Positions 1 through 8,193 of a DNA stretch of 53,069 bases are shown piece by piece. The DNA lies in contig RPRB01000014.1 in the NCBI GenBank assembly GCA_003818285.1, positions 1 to 53,069 of the forward strand. The letters run 5' to 3'. The position numbers and the translations under genes were made by a program. The stretch's first letter is position 1, and each line of letters starts with the position of its first letter. Source of the stretch: Myxococcaceae bacterium (GTDB lineage: Bacteria; Myxococcota; Myxococcia; Myxococcales; Myxococcaceae). The notes beneath the pieces were generated by a model. It was not told the DNA's origin, did no database searches, and saw only the letters and a program-made list of their open reading frames with translations.

Positions 1-717
1 CAGACACGGCTGACCTCCGCGCAGGCCGAGCGTGACCGCAATCGGGCCACTCTCCTGAAGGAGCAGGGAGCGATGTCGGTGGCCCAGTTCGAGGCCACCC
101 TGTCGCAGTGGAGCGTCGCTCGCGCCCGACAGGCCGAGGCCAGCTCCATCGCCGAGCGAACGGTGCTCCGTGCACCCTTCGCCGGGGTGATCAGCGCCAA
201 GGTCGCCAGCGTGGGAGACACCGCGCTGCCCGGGCAACCGCTCCTGGTCCTGGAGATGCCCTCCGCGCTCCGCTTCGAGGCGCAGGTCCCCGAGCGCGCC
301 GGGGAGGACCTGGCGGTGGGCGATCGCCTGCCCGTCCGTCTCGAGGGGCTGGACCGGGAGCTGGACGGACGGATCGCCGAGATCCAGCCCGCCTCGGACG
401 ATGCGACGCGGACCCGGCTGTTCAAGATCGACCTCCCCGAGACGCCCGGGCTCAGGACCGGCCGCTTCGGGCGCGTGCTGGTGAGCGAGGGACAGTCGCT
501 GGCGCTGACCGTGCCGTCGGAGGCGGTCGTCCGCCGCGGCCAGCTGGAGACCGTGTTCGTCGTCGAGTCGGGACAGGCACGGCTCCGGCTGGTGCGCTCG
601 GGCCGGGAACGGAATGGCCGGCTCGAGATCTCCTCGGGCCTTTCCGGGGGGGAGTCGGTGGTCCTCGCGGAAGCGGCGGAGCTGGTCGATGGTCAGCGGG
701 TCGAGGAGGCGCGATGA
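1..717 (+). CDS. RND efflux periplasmic adaptor subunit (HlyD/MFP family), 5' truncated by window edge
   Basis: The frame is open from base 1, so only the C-terminal part (about 238 residues) is visible and the true start lies outside the window. The visible part begins in the alpha-helical hairpin (Gln/Ala/Arg-rich), continues through the lipoyl half-motif (VLRAPFAGVIS, then a VGD..LPGQPL turn), and then the beta-barrel and membrane-proximal domains ending near VDGQRVEEAR. This order is typical of membrane-fusion proteins that link an inner-membrane RND pump to an outer-membrane TolC-like channel. The stop overlaps the start of the pump gene by 4 bases (ATGA), so the two are translationally coupled. 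No TolC homologue lies downstream; it could be upstream of the window. The substrate cannot be predicted. Confidence 0.9.
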   Translation, partial: QTRLTSAQAERDRNRATLLKEQGAMSVAQFEATLSQWSVARARQAEASSIAERTVLRAPFAGVISAKVASVGDTALPGQPLLVLEMPSALRFEAQVPERAGEDLAVGDRLPVRLEGLDRELDGRIAEIQPASDDATRTRLFKIDLPETPGLRTGRFGRVLVSEGQSLALTVPSEAVVRRGQLETVFVVESGQARLRLVRSGRERNGRLEISSGLSGGESVVLAEAAELVDGQRVEEAR

Positions 718-3700
718 GCCGCTCTCCTCGACTCGGCCTGGCAGGGACGCTCGCGCAGGCCTTCATCGGTTCCCGGCTGACCCCGCTGCTGGTGACCGGC
801 TCGGTCCTCCTGGGTGTGGTGGCGATCTGGGCGCTGCCCCGGGAGGAAGAGCCGCAGATCAAGGTTCCGGTGTTCGACGTCTTCGTCGCCATGCCGGGGA
901 CGAGCGCGGCGGAGATCGAGCGCCGGATCTCGGCACCCCTCGAACGCCTGGCCTGGGAGATCGCTGGCGTCGAGTACGTCTACTCGACGAGCCAGCCCGG
1001 GCGCGCCCTGGTGGTGGTGCGCTACCGCGTGGGCGAGGACCCCGAGCGTGCCCTGGTGAAGCTCTCCCGGAAGCTGCAGGCGAGCGCCGACCGGATGCCT
1101 CCCGGCGCCTCCCCGCCGCTGGTGAAGTCGCGCTCCATCGACGACATCCCGATCCTCGCGCTGACGTTCCATGCCAGAGAGGTCGACCACCTGACGTTGA
1201 GGAGGGTGGCCGCGGAGGTCGCAGCCGAGATCAAGCACCTCCCCGAGGTCTCCGAGACGTTGCTGATCGGCGGCTACCGGCGACAGCTCGGGATCCACCT
1301 CGACCCGGCATCCCTGGCCGCGCGTGGGCTGGCAGCCCTCGACGTGCGGCGGGCGCTCGGCCCCGCCAACCGGCAGGAGATCGTCGGCGCGCTGACCACT
1401 CTCGACCGGGAGGTCATCGTCCAGACCGGGGCCTTCTTCACCTCGGCCGACGAGGTGGCCTCCGCGGTGGTGGGCGTTCACGGAGGAAGACCGGTGTACC
1501 TCCGGGACGTGGCCCGCGTGGAGGACGGTTCCGAGGAGCCGAGGCAGTACGTGCTGTTCGGCAGCGGTGCGGCCAGGTCCGGCCCGGCTGCCGAGGAGCC
1601 CGCGGTGACGCTGGCCATCGCCAAGCGCCCGGGGAGCAACGCCATCGCCGTGGCAAGAGCCGTTCTGTCCCAGGTGGAGCACCTGAGAGGCACCGCCATC
1701 CCCCGCGAGATCGCGATCTCGGTCACCCGCAACTACGGGGAATCGGCGGCGGAGAAGTCGAACGAGCTCCTCTTCCACATGGCGCTCTCGGTGGTGGGCG
1801 TGTCGCTCCTGGTGCTGTTCCTCCTCGGGTGGCGCGAGTCGGCGGTGGTGGCGGTGGCCATCCCCTCGACGCTCTCGCTGATGCTCCTGCTGTTCCACCT
1901 GCTCGGCTACACCATCAACCGGGTCACGCTCTTCGCGCTGATCTTCTCCATCGGCATTCTGGTCGACGACGCCATCGTGGTGGTGGAGAACATCGTCCGC
2001 CACCGGGAGCTCGAGGCATCGAAGCGCGCCTCGCTCCGGGAGGTCGCGGTCCGCGCCGTGGCCGAGGTGGGAAATCCCACCGTGCTGGCCACGCTGACGG
2101 TGATCGCCGCCATCCTTCCCATGGCGTTCGTGGGAAGCCTGAACGGGCCGTACCTCCGTCCCATCCCGGTGGGCGCCTCGGCCGCGATGGTGTTCTCGCT
2201 CCTGGTCGCCTTCGTGGTGACGCCCTGGGCCGCGGTGCGCCTGCTCGGACACCGCCACGCCGGCGGCTCCGGCCACGACCGCGAGAACCGGGCGACCCGG
2301 GCCTACCGCTGGCTCATGTCCCGGCTGGTGAGCCGCCCGCGCTGGCGCTGGGGCTTCCTCGGCCTCACCGCATTCCTCCTGCTCGGAGCGATGGCCTTCG
2401 TCGCCACCGGATGGGTCCGGGTGAAGATGCTGCCCTACGACAACAAGAGCGAGCTGGAGATCGTCCTCGACATGCCGGAGGACAGCTCGCTGGAGCGAAC
2501 CGCGCAGGTGGCCCGGGAGATCGCGGCCGCGGTCCGGCAGGAGGCAGAGGTCACCGACTACCAGATCTACGTCGGCACCGCGGCACCGCATGGGTTCAAC
2601 GGCCTGATGCGGCACTACGATCTCCGCCGCGGCTCGAGCCGGGCGGAAGTGCAGATCAACCTCCTCCCGAAGGCCGAGCGGCGCGTCCAGAGCCACGCCT
2701 TCGCGCTCCGCATCCGTCCCGTCGTCACGGCGATCGCCGCGCGCCATGCCGCCCGGGTGGTCGTGGCGGAGGTGCCACCCGGCCCTCCGGTTCAACAATC
2801 GGTGGTCGCAGAGGTCTACGGCCCGGACGCGGGGGCGCGGCAGCGGCTGGCGGAGCGGATGCGAGCGCTCTTCCGCCGGACGCCCGGGGTGGTGGACGTG
2901 GACTGGTCTCTCGAGTCTCCCCAGCCCAAGGAGATCCTGGTGGTGGACAAGGAGAAGGCGGCGCTCCACGGGATCGACGCCGAGAGCGTCGCCCGGACGC
3001 TCCGGATCTCCGTGGAGGGTGAGCCGATCGGCCATCTGCACGTGCCGGCCGACGAGGAGGCGGTGGAGATCGTGCTCGACGTTCCCCGGAGCCAGCGAAC
3101 GGGAGTCACCGACCTCCTCGCGCTCCGGCTCCCGGATGGACGAGGTCAGTCCCTGGTGCCGCTGGGTGAGCTGGTCCGCGTCGAGAGCGCGTTCGAGGAC
3201 CGGACGATCCACCACAAGAATCTCCTGCCCGTGGTGTACGTCACCGGCGACGTCGCGGGAGGCGCCGAGAGCCCCGCCTACGCCATCCTCGAGATGGGGA
3301 AGGGGGTCGACCCGGCGGTGGAGGTCCACCACTCGACCCAGCCGGTGAGCGGTGCGCGGCCGGCCGTCAAGTGGGATGGCGAGTGGCACCTCACGCTCGA
3401 GCTGTTCCGGGACCTCGGCGGCGCGTTCGTGGTGTGCCTCCTCCTCATCTACGGCCTGCTCGTCGGCTGGTTCCGTTCCTTCACCACCCCGCTGGTGGTG
3501 ATGGCGCCCATTCCCTTCTCGCTGGTGGGCATCCTGCCGGCGCATGCCGCCCTGGGAGCGTTCTTCACCGCCACCTCGCTCATCGGCTTCATGGCCGGGG
3601 CGGGAATCGTGGTGCGCAACTCGATCATCCTGGTGGACTTCGCCGAAGGCCGCATTCGCCAGGGGCTCTCGGTCGAGGAGGCGGTGGTCGACGCCGGCGC

Positions 3701-3968
3701 CGTTAGGTTCCGCCCGATGCTCCTCACCGCGCTCGCGGTCACCGTTGGATCCGCGGTCATCCTCTTCGACCCCATCTTCCAGGGTCTGTCGATCTCGCTC
3801 GCGGCGGGAGAGATCGCCTCGCTGCTCATCAGCCGCATGGCGGTCCCGGTGCTCTACGCCATGGTGCGCGGGCGGGAGCTCGCGAGCAACGACGCCACGA
3901 GGACGCAGCGACGTCCCGAGCTCACGGTGGTCGAGGAGCCGGTGGCCGGAATCACCGGCGTCGGCTGA
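714..3968 (+). CDS. Efflux RND transporter permease subunit (AcrB/HAE1-like)
   Basis: This inner-membrane proton-driven pump of 1084 residues has the usual RND length. The start at 714 overlaps the adaptor stop (ATGA) and gives a normal N-terminus (MSRSPRLG, then TM1). The periplasmic porter segment follows (GTSAAEIERRISAPLE). The TM4 proton-relay pair is seen as Asp418-Asp419 in LVDDAIVVVENI. In the second half, the TM10 position that is Lys in E. coli AcrB (AKNAILIVEF) is Arg968 here (VVRNSIILVDF), a change seen in a subset of RND pumps. The porter loop and second-half TM cluster look complete, with no frameshift. By homology it should form a trimer with the adaptor encoded just upstream and a TolC-type channel. 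Multidrug, solvent or metal export cannot be told apart from sequence. Confidence 0.93.
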   Translation: MSRSPRLGLAGTLAQAFIGSRLTPLLVTGSVLLGVVAIWALPREEEPQIKVPVFDVFVAMPGTSAAEIERRISAPLERLAWEIAGVEYVYSTSQPGRALVVVRYRVGEDPERALVKLSRKLQASADRMPPGASPPLVKSRSIDDIPILALTFHAREVDHLTLRRVAAEVAAEIKHLPEVSETLLIGGYRRQLGIHLDPASLAARGLAALDVRRALGPANRQEIVGALTTLDREVIVQTGAFFTSADEVASAVVGVHGGRPVYLRDVARVEDGSEEPRQYVLFGSGAARSGPAAEEPAVTLAIAKRPGSNAIAVARAVLSQVEHLRGTAIPREIAISVTRNYGESAAEKSNELLFHMALSVVGVSLLVLFLLGWRESAVVAVAIPSTLSLMLLLFHLLGYTINRVTLFALIFSIGILVDDAIVVVENIVRHRELEASKRASLREVAVRAVAEVGNPTVLATLTVIAAILPMAFVGSLNGPYLRPIPVGASAAMVFSLLVAFVVTPWAAVRLLGHRHAGGSGHDRENRATRAYRWLMSRLVSRPRWRWGFLGLTAFLLLGAMAFVATGWVRVKMLPYDNKSELEIVLDMPEDSSLERTAQVAREIAAAVRQEAEVTDYQIYVGTAAPHGFNGLMRHYDLRRGSSRAEVQINLLPKAERRVQSHAFALRIRPVVTAIAARHAARVVVAEVPPGPPVQQSVVAEVYGPDAGARQRLAERMRALFRRTPGVVDVDWSLESPQPKEILVVDKEKAALHGIDAESVARTLRISVEGEPIGHLHVPADEEAVEIVLDVPRSQRTGVTDLLALRLPDGRGQSLVPLGELVRVESAFEDRTIHHKNLLPVVYVTGDVAGGAESPAYAILEMGKGVDPAVEVHHSTQPVSGARPAVKWDGEWHLTLELFRDLGGAFVVCLLLIYGLLVGWFRSFTTPLVVMAPIPFSLVGILPAHAALGAFFTATSLIGFMAGAGIVVRNSIILVDFAEGRIRQGLSVEEAVVDAGAVRFRPMLLTALAVTVGSAVILFDPIFQGLSISLAAGEIASLLISRMAVPVLYAMVRGRELASNDATRTQRRPELTVVEEPVAGITGVG

Positions 3969-4147
3969 GCACCCCCTCCGGCCCGCACCACCCGCGCGCA
4001 CGGCTGCGACTCAGGGCCGACTCGGGGCGCACCGGCCGTCTGACTTTGCCGAGAGCCGTCAGTGAAGAGCCGCTGGCCATGGCGTCTGCGGCGTGTCTGG
4101 GTGCAGGCTGCGGGTTGAGCACGGCGTTCGCGCACAAGGAGGAGGCC

Positions 4148-4618
4148 ATGAACGTTCGACTGATCGGCGTGTCGATCGCGCTCGCGCTCGGCGCACCACT
4201 CAATCCACCTGCGCAGGCACAACAGACCGCATCGCCCAAAACGGCGCTCTATGACCGACTGGGCGGGCTCAAGGGCATCAGCCTCGTGGTCGACGATTTC
4301 ATCGACCGGCTCGTCACCAACAAGACTCTGAACAAGAACCCCGCGATCAACGCCGGCCGCAAGTCGTCGCCGGCGCCATACCTGAAGGTTCAGGTGGCGC
4401 AACTGATGTGCGAGGTGACCGGTGGACCATGCAAGTATACCGGCAAGGACATGAAGTCCTCACACGCGCACATGAACATCTCGGAAAAGGAATGGGATAT
4501 CATGGCGGCCGAGTTCAAGAAATCACTCGACAAGTTCAAGGTACCCGCTGCCGAGCAGAACGAACTGTTCGAGATCGTCGGCAAGACCAAGGCCGATATC
4601 GTCGTCAGCAAGAGCTGA
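4148..4618 (+). CDS. Periplasmic group 1 truncated haemoglobin-like protein
   Basis: The ATG at 4148 is chosen because AGGAGGAGG lies just upstream and it yields a signal peptide (MNVRLIGVSIALALGAPL ending near AQAQQ). The mature part matches the truncated globin fold: ALYDRLGGLKGI helix A/B, VVDDFIDRLV, then the F-helix region KYTGKDMKSSHAHMNI, where the first His after SS is the expected proximal haem ligand. Family members bind haem and act in O2 or NO chemistry; most are cytosolic, so export is unusual though seen in some proteobacterial members. The gene is AT-richer than its neighbours (bases 4441-4500 are 50% G+C, against about 68% at 4801-4860), suggesting transfer from a lower-GC donor. 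It is separated from both flanking genes and is probably monocistronic. Confidence 0.85.
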   Translation: MNVRLIGVSIALALGAPLNPPAQAQQTASPKTALYDRLGGLKGISLVVDDFIDRLVTNKTLNKNPAINAGRKSSPAPYLKVQVAQLMCEVTGGPCKYTGKDMKSSHAHMNISEKEWDIMAAEFKKSLDKFKVPAAEQNELFEIVGKTKADIVVSKS

Positions 4619-4688
4619 AGGACCGCGGCATCGCAGCCGCCTGCCGCGGCATGTTCCGCTGCACTTCCACGAGCACGGGAGGTGCCTC

Positions 4689-5813
4689 ATGACTCGAGTC
4701 TCGAGCGAGGTTAGGCCCCTTCGACAGGAGATCGAGCCCGGTGTCGTCCGCGGGGCTTGGCAACACCGGCTCGAAGACGGCCGCACCCAGTGCGACCTCT
4801 GCCCCCGCTTCTGCAAGCTCCACGAGGGACAGAAGGCGTTCTGCTTCGTGCGCGAGGCCCGGAACGGGGAGATCGTCCTCACCAGCTACGGGCGGGCGAC
4901 CGGCTTCTGCATCGATCCCATCGAGAAGAAGCCTCTGAACCATTTCTATCCGGGCTCGAGCGTCCTCTCCTTCGGGACCGCGGGCTGCAACCTCGGCTGC
5001 CGCTTCTGCCAGAACTGGGACATCTCCAAGGCCCGCGAGGACAGCGTCCTCTCCGCGCGAGCGACACCGGCGCGGGTAGCCCAGGCGGCGCTCGAGGGGA
5101 GTTGCAGGAGCATCGCCTTCACCTATAACGACCCGGTCATCTTTGCCGAGTACGCGATGGACTGTGCCCTCGAGGCGCACGCGCGCGGCGTGAAGACGGT
5201 CGCCGTGTCGAGCGGTTACATGGCGCCGGAGGCGCGCAGCGAGTTCTACGCCCACATGGACGCGGCGAACATCGACCTGAAAGCCTTCACCGAGGACTTC
5301 TATCGCGGGCTCTGCTTCGCCCATCTCGATCCCGTGCTCGACACGCTTCGCTGGCTCAGACACCACACGACGGTCTGGCTCGAAGTCACCACGCTGCTGA
5401 TCCCAGGTCGCAACGACTCCGAGGAGGAGGTCGAGAAGCTCTGCCGGTGGTTCGTGAGCGAGCTCGGAGCCGACGTGCCGCTGCATTTCACCGCGTTCCA
5501 CCCCGACTTCATGCTGATGGACGTCCCGCGAACGCCGGCCGCGACTCTCACCCGGGCCCGCGAGCAGGCGATGGCCGCCGGGCTGAGGCACGTCTACACC
5601 GGGAACGTCCGCGATCCACGCGGCCAGTCGACCTTCTGCATCGGCTGCGGACGACAGGCCATCGGACGGGACGGGTACGAGATCACCGGCTGGCAGCTCG
5701 ATGCCCGAGGCCGGTGCCAGGTCTGCGAGACGACGCTCGTGGGGCACTTCGACACCGTGCCGGGCACCTGGGGCGCGAGGCGCCGCCCGGTCGTGCTCAC
5801 CGGCGGAGGGTAA
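4689..5813 (+). CDS. amrS: AmmeMemoRadiSam system radical SAM enzyme (AmrS)
   Basis: This 374-residue protein has the radical SAM cluster motif Cys100-x3-Cys104-x2-Cys107 (GCNLGCRFCQNW), preceded by an N-terminal Cys set (Cys35, Cys38, Cys42, Cys52) and followed by a C-terminal zinc-ribbon-like pair (CIGC and CQVC). Stretches such as FTYNDPVIFAEYA and NIDLKAFTEDFYRGLC are typical of the AmrS/PflA-activase-like family. GGGAGG precedes the ATG at good spacing. The Memo-like gene starts 4 bases after the stop, so they form one operon. Members of this family are expected to catalyse a SAM-dependent radical reaction together with Memo and AMMECR1 proteins; the physiological product is not established. 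A 9-bp direct repeat (CCGCGGCAT at 4623 and 4644) lies just upstream. Confidence 0.93.
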   Translation: MTRVSSEVRPLRQEIEPGVVRGAWQHRLEDGRTQCDLCPRFCKLHEGQKAFCFVREARNGEIVLTSYGRATGFCIDPIEKKPLNHFYPGSSVLSFGTAGCNLGCRFCQNWDISKAREDSVLSARATPARVAQAALEGSCRSIAFTYNDPVIFAEYAMDCALEAHARGVKTVAVSSGYMAPEARSEFYAHMDAANIDLKAFTEDFYRGLCFAHLDPVLDTLRWLRHHTTVWLEVTTLLIPGRNDSEEEVEKLCRWFVSELGADVPLHFTAFHPDFMLMDVPRTPAATLTRAREQAMAAGLRHVYTGNVRDPRGQSTFCIGCGRQAIGRDGYEITGWQLDARGRCQVCETTLVGHFDTVPGTWGARRRPVVLTGGG

Positions 5814-5817
5814 CTTC

Positions 5818-6654
5818 ATGTCCCCCGCCGCCCTCGGCGGCGTCCGCCCTCCCGCGGTGGCCGGGTCGTTCTATCCCGACGACGCTGGGCAGCTCGGCGA
5901 GACAGTGAATCGGCTCCTGACCTGCGCGAACCCTCCGGCCATCGACGGGTCGCTGCGCGCGCTGATCGTTCCGCACGCCGGCTACGTCTACTCGGGACCG
6001 ATCGCCGCCAGCGCATACGCGGTGCTCCGCAGGGAATCGCCCCTACCGCGGTGCATCGCGCTGCTCGGCCCCTCGCACTTCGTGCCCTTCGGTGGGCTGG
6101 CACTGCCGGAGGCGGATGCGGTCGCCACGCCCCTCGGCATCGTGGCCGTCGATCCGTTCGCCTCGTCACTGCCGCAGCGCTTTGGACAGGTGCTCCGCTC
6201 GGAACGAGCGCACCGTCGCGAGCACTCGCTCGAGGTGCAGCTGCCATTCCTGCAGCGCGTGCTGGCCCCCGGCTTCACCGTTCTGCCGCTGGTCGTGGGG
6301 GACACCCGGCCGGCAGAGGTCTCGGAGGTCATCGACCTCCTCTCGGATCGAGCGGGCATGCTGGTGCTGATCAGCACGGACCTGTCGCACTACCTCCCTG
6401 CGAAGGAGGCGCGCGCGGTCGACGGCCGGACCTGCGACATCGTGACGGCGGGGGAAGTCGAGAAGCTCGAGCCGGAGATGGCGTGCGGTCACCACCCGCT
6501 CTCCGGACTGATGCTCGCCGCGCGGCGCCGGGAGTGGGTCACGAAACTGCTCGACCTGCGCAACTCGTCGGACACGGCGGGCGACCCGGAGCGGGTGGTC
6601 GGCTACGGTGCGTTCGCGGTGGTGGAGCGCCGCCAGGTAGCCCGGGGCACCTAG
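5818..6654 (+). CDS. amrB: AmmeMemoRadiSam system protein B (Memo-like)
   Basis: This 278-residue protein of the Memo/LigB-type fold shows the family signatures VRPPAVAGSFYPDD at the N-terminus, LIVPHAGYVYSGPIAA (His of PHAGY), LLGPSHFVPF, SLEVQLPFLQ and LISTDLSHY. The His and Asp residues of these motifs correspond to the metal-site residues of Memo proteins. The ATG at 5818 begins 4 bases after the radical SAM gene stops, so the two are co-transcribed. The third partner, AMMECR1 (AmrA), which is often fused to or next to Memo, is absent: the next gene is on the opposite strand and converges, overlapping by 4 bases at the 3' ends. AmrA could be elsewhere in the genome. Confidence 0.93.
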   Translation: MSPAALGGVRPPAVAGSFYPDDAGQLGETVNRLLTCANPPAIDGSLRALIVPHAGYVYSGPIAASAYAVLRRESPLPRCIALLGPSHFVPFGGLALPEADAVATPLGIVAVDPFASSLPQRFGQVLRSERAHRREHSLEVQLPFLQRVLAPGFTVLPLVVGDTRPAEVSEVIDLLSDRAGMLVLISTDLSHYLPAKEARAVDGRTCDIVTAGEVEKLEPEMACGHHPLSGLMLAARRREWVTKLLDLRNSSDTAGDPERVVGYGAFAVVERRQVARGT

Positions 6655-7706
6655 AACGTCACCTGCTTCCGACCTGCGTCGACCGCCTTCAGCCACTTCA
6701 CCAGGCCGGGGAAGTACGTCTTCTGGTCGTCCCACATCGAGAAGTGGCTGCCGTCCGGGCAGAAGAGAAAGCTTCCGTTCTGGACCTGCCCGGCGACCCA
6801 CTTCATGTGGGCCGGGTCCATCGTGTCGTGCTTCGCCCCGATGACGAGCGTGGGCACCGACAGCTTTGGGAGGTCGCCCTTGCGGTCCCACTTCTCGATG
6901 CGGCCCGTCAGGCCGAACTCACTCGGCCCCTGCATCAGCACGTAGACCTTCTTGTTGAGCTTCGCGAAGGTCCGATTCACCGCGTCCGGCCACTCCGGTA
7001 GGCGGCAGATGTGCTTCGCATAGAAGTTCGGGATGAGCAGCGCTTCGTAGCGAGGGTTCTCGTACTCCTTCTTCGCCTCGAGCTCACGGATCTCCTTCAC
7101 CACCGCCGGATCCATCGCCTTCGCGAGCACGTCGTTGGCGTACCGGTTGTAGTCGGGAATGCTCATCATCATGTTGGAGATGACCAGCCCCTTGAGATTC
7201 TGTCCGTACCGCAGCGCGTACTCGACGGCGAGCATTCCGCCCCACGAGCTGCCCAGCAGGTAGAAGTTGTCGCGACGGAGCCCGAGCGCCTGCCGGACCT
7301 GCTCCACCTCGTCCGTGAAGCGGTCGATGGTCCACAGGTCCGGATCGTCCGGCTGGTCGGAGTAGCCCGAGCCGAGCTGATCGTAATAGATGAACTCGAT
7401 GCCCTCGGGCGGCAGGAAGCCCTCGAAGGACTCGAGGTACTCGTGGGTCACGCCAGGGCCTCCGTGGAGGAGGAGGACCTTGATGCGCGGGTTGTCTCCG
7501 AAGCGCTTCGTCCAGACCTTGAATTCGCCCTTGGGCGTCTTGATGGGGACGAGCTTCACCCCGCCGGAGCGGACGGCCTCGGAGTCCTGGAAGTAGGAGC
7601 GGAGACTGGGCGGCTGGCTCGCCGCCGCAGGAGACGAGGCCTCCGCCACGCTCGCGACCACGAGTGCCACGAGGAGGGCACACCGACGAAGGCGGGCGAG
7701 GACCAT
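6651..7706 (-). CDS. Secreted proline iminopeptidase-like alpha/beta hydrolase (S33 family)
   Basis: The ATG at 7706 is preferred over one 48 bases upstream because AGGAGG sits seven bases before it. The protein (351 residues) starts with a signal peptide (MVLARLRR, then ALLVALVVA, cleavage near AEASS). The core is an alpha/beta hydrolase: oxyanion motif HGGPG at residues 81-85, nucleophile elbow GSSWGG with Ser154, and late catalytic Asp and His candidates in AKHDTMDP and PDGSHFSMWDD. HGGPG with GSSWGG is the signature of prolyl aminopeptidase and tricorn-interacting factor F1-like enzymes. Predicted role: removal of N-terminal proline or another residue from peptides outside the cytoplasm. 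The strict substrate is unknown. It converges on the Memo gene. Confidence 0.88.
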   Translation of the reverse strand: MVLARLRRCALLVALVVASVAEASSPAAASQPPSLRSYFQDSEAVRSGGVKLVPIKTPKGEFKVWTKRFGDNPRIKVLLLHGGPGVTHEYLESFEGFLPPEGIEFIYYDQLGSGYSDQPDDPDLWTIDRFTDEVEQVRQALGLRRDNFYLLGSSWGGMLAVEYALRYGQNLKGLVISNMMMSIPDYNRYANDVLAKAMDPAVVKEIRELEAKKEYENPRYEALLIPNFYAKHICRLPEWPDAVNRTFAKLNKKVYVLMQGPSEFGLTGRIEKWDRKGDLPKLSVPTLVIGAKHDTMDPAHMKWVAGQVQNGSFLFCPDGSHFSMWDDQKTYFPGLVKWLKAVDAGRKQVTF

Positions 7707-7811
7707 GGGGCGCTCCTCCTGGCGGGACGAGGGAGCGGACCCTAGCAAGCTCAATGCTCGGCGTGGCGACAGCGACGACGAGCGCCGCCGGCTCGCGGGA
7801 TGCGGGCCCCC

Positions 7812-8090
7812 TCACATCTGCCGGAACCGGTGCGCATACGGGTGGCTGACCGGGATGCGCTCTGGATGGTCCCGCAGCACGATCTCCAGACCCCCGCACC
7901 CGAGCTTCCGGACGCCGAGGATGGCCCGCAGGTTCACCACGTAGCTTCGGTGCACGCGCCAGAACGCGTCGGGGTCCAGCTCCTCCAGCAGCTGCTTCAG
8001 GGGGCGTGAGACGAGGTGCTCGCGCTCGCGAGTGACCGCCGACCTGTACATCTCGAACGTCGGCTTCGGTCCTCCGCCGATCGGGCTCGG
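7812..8090 (-). pseudogene. LytTR DNA-binding domain remnant of a LytR/AlgR-type response regulator
   Basis: On the minus strand, a 79-residue reading frame from 8051 to 7812 encodes most of a LytTR DNA-binding domain: YRSAVTREREHLVSRPLKQL, LDPDAFWRVHRSYVVNLRAI, then LPVSHPYAHRF-like residues at the end (ERIPVSHPYAHRFRQM). The frame stays open upstream only to about 8090, where a stop occurs, and those residues (PSPIGGGPKPTFE) do not resemble the first LytTR strand. No CheY-like receiver domain is present. The most likely reading is a regulator that lost its 5' part, possibly when the upstream lipoprotein gene on the other strand was placed here. A short independently translated LytTR protein is possible but there is no ribosome-binding site to support it. 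Confidence 0.65.
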
Positions 8091-8193
8091 TCAGATCCTC
8101 CGGGTGCACCTGCCCCACGACGACCACGACGGCGATCGAGACCACCCGGGCGACGAGGACGACTGACCCGATGGGCCAGAAAAGGGACCGAAC

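Noticed and set aside
108-713. Upstream extension of the RND permease frame
   Set aside because: It overlaps the adaptor gene in another frame and translates to Arg/Pro/Gly-rich sequence; the start at 714 gives the correct N-terminus.
693-4001. Very long minus-strand open frame opposite the RND pump
   Set aside because: It is the antisense shadow of the pump gene created by high GC; low-complexity His/Arg/Asp-rich translation, no start signal, no family.
4623-4652. Terminator before the AmrS gene
   Set aside because: CCGCGGCAT is a direct repeat whose CCGCGG parts can pair, but there is no T-tract and the stem is only six bases.
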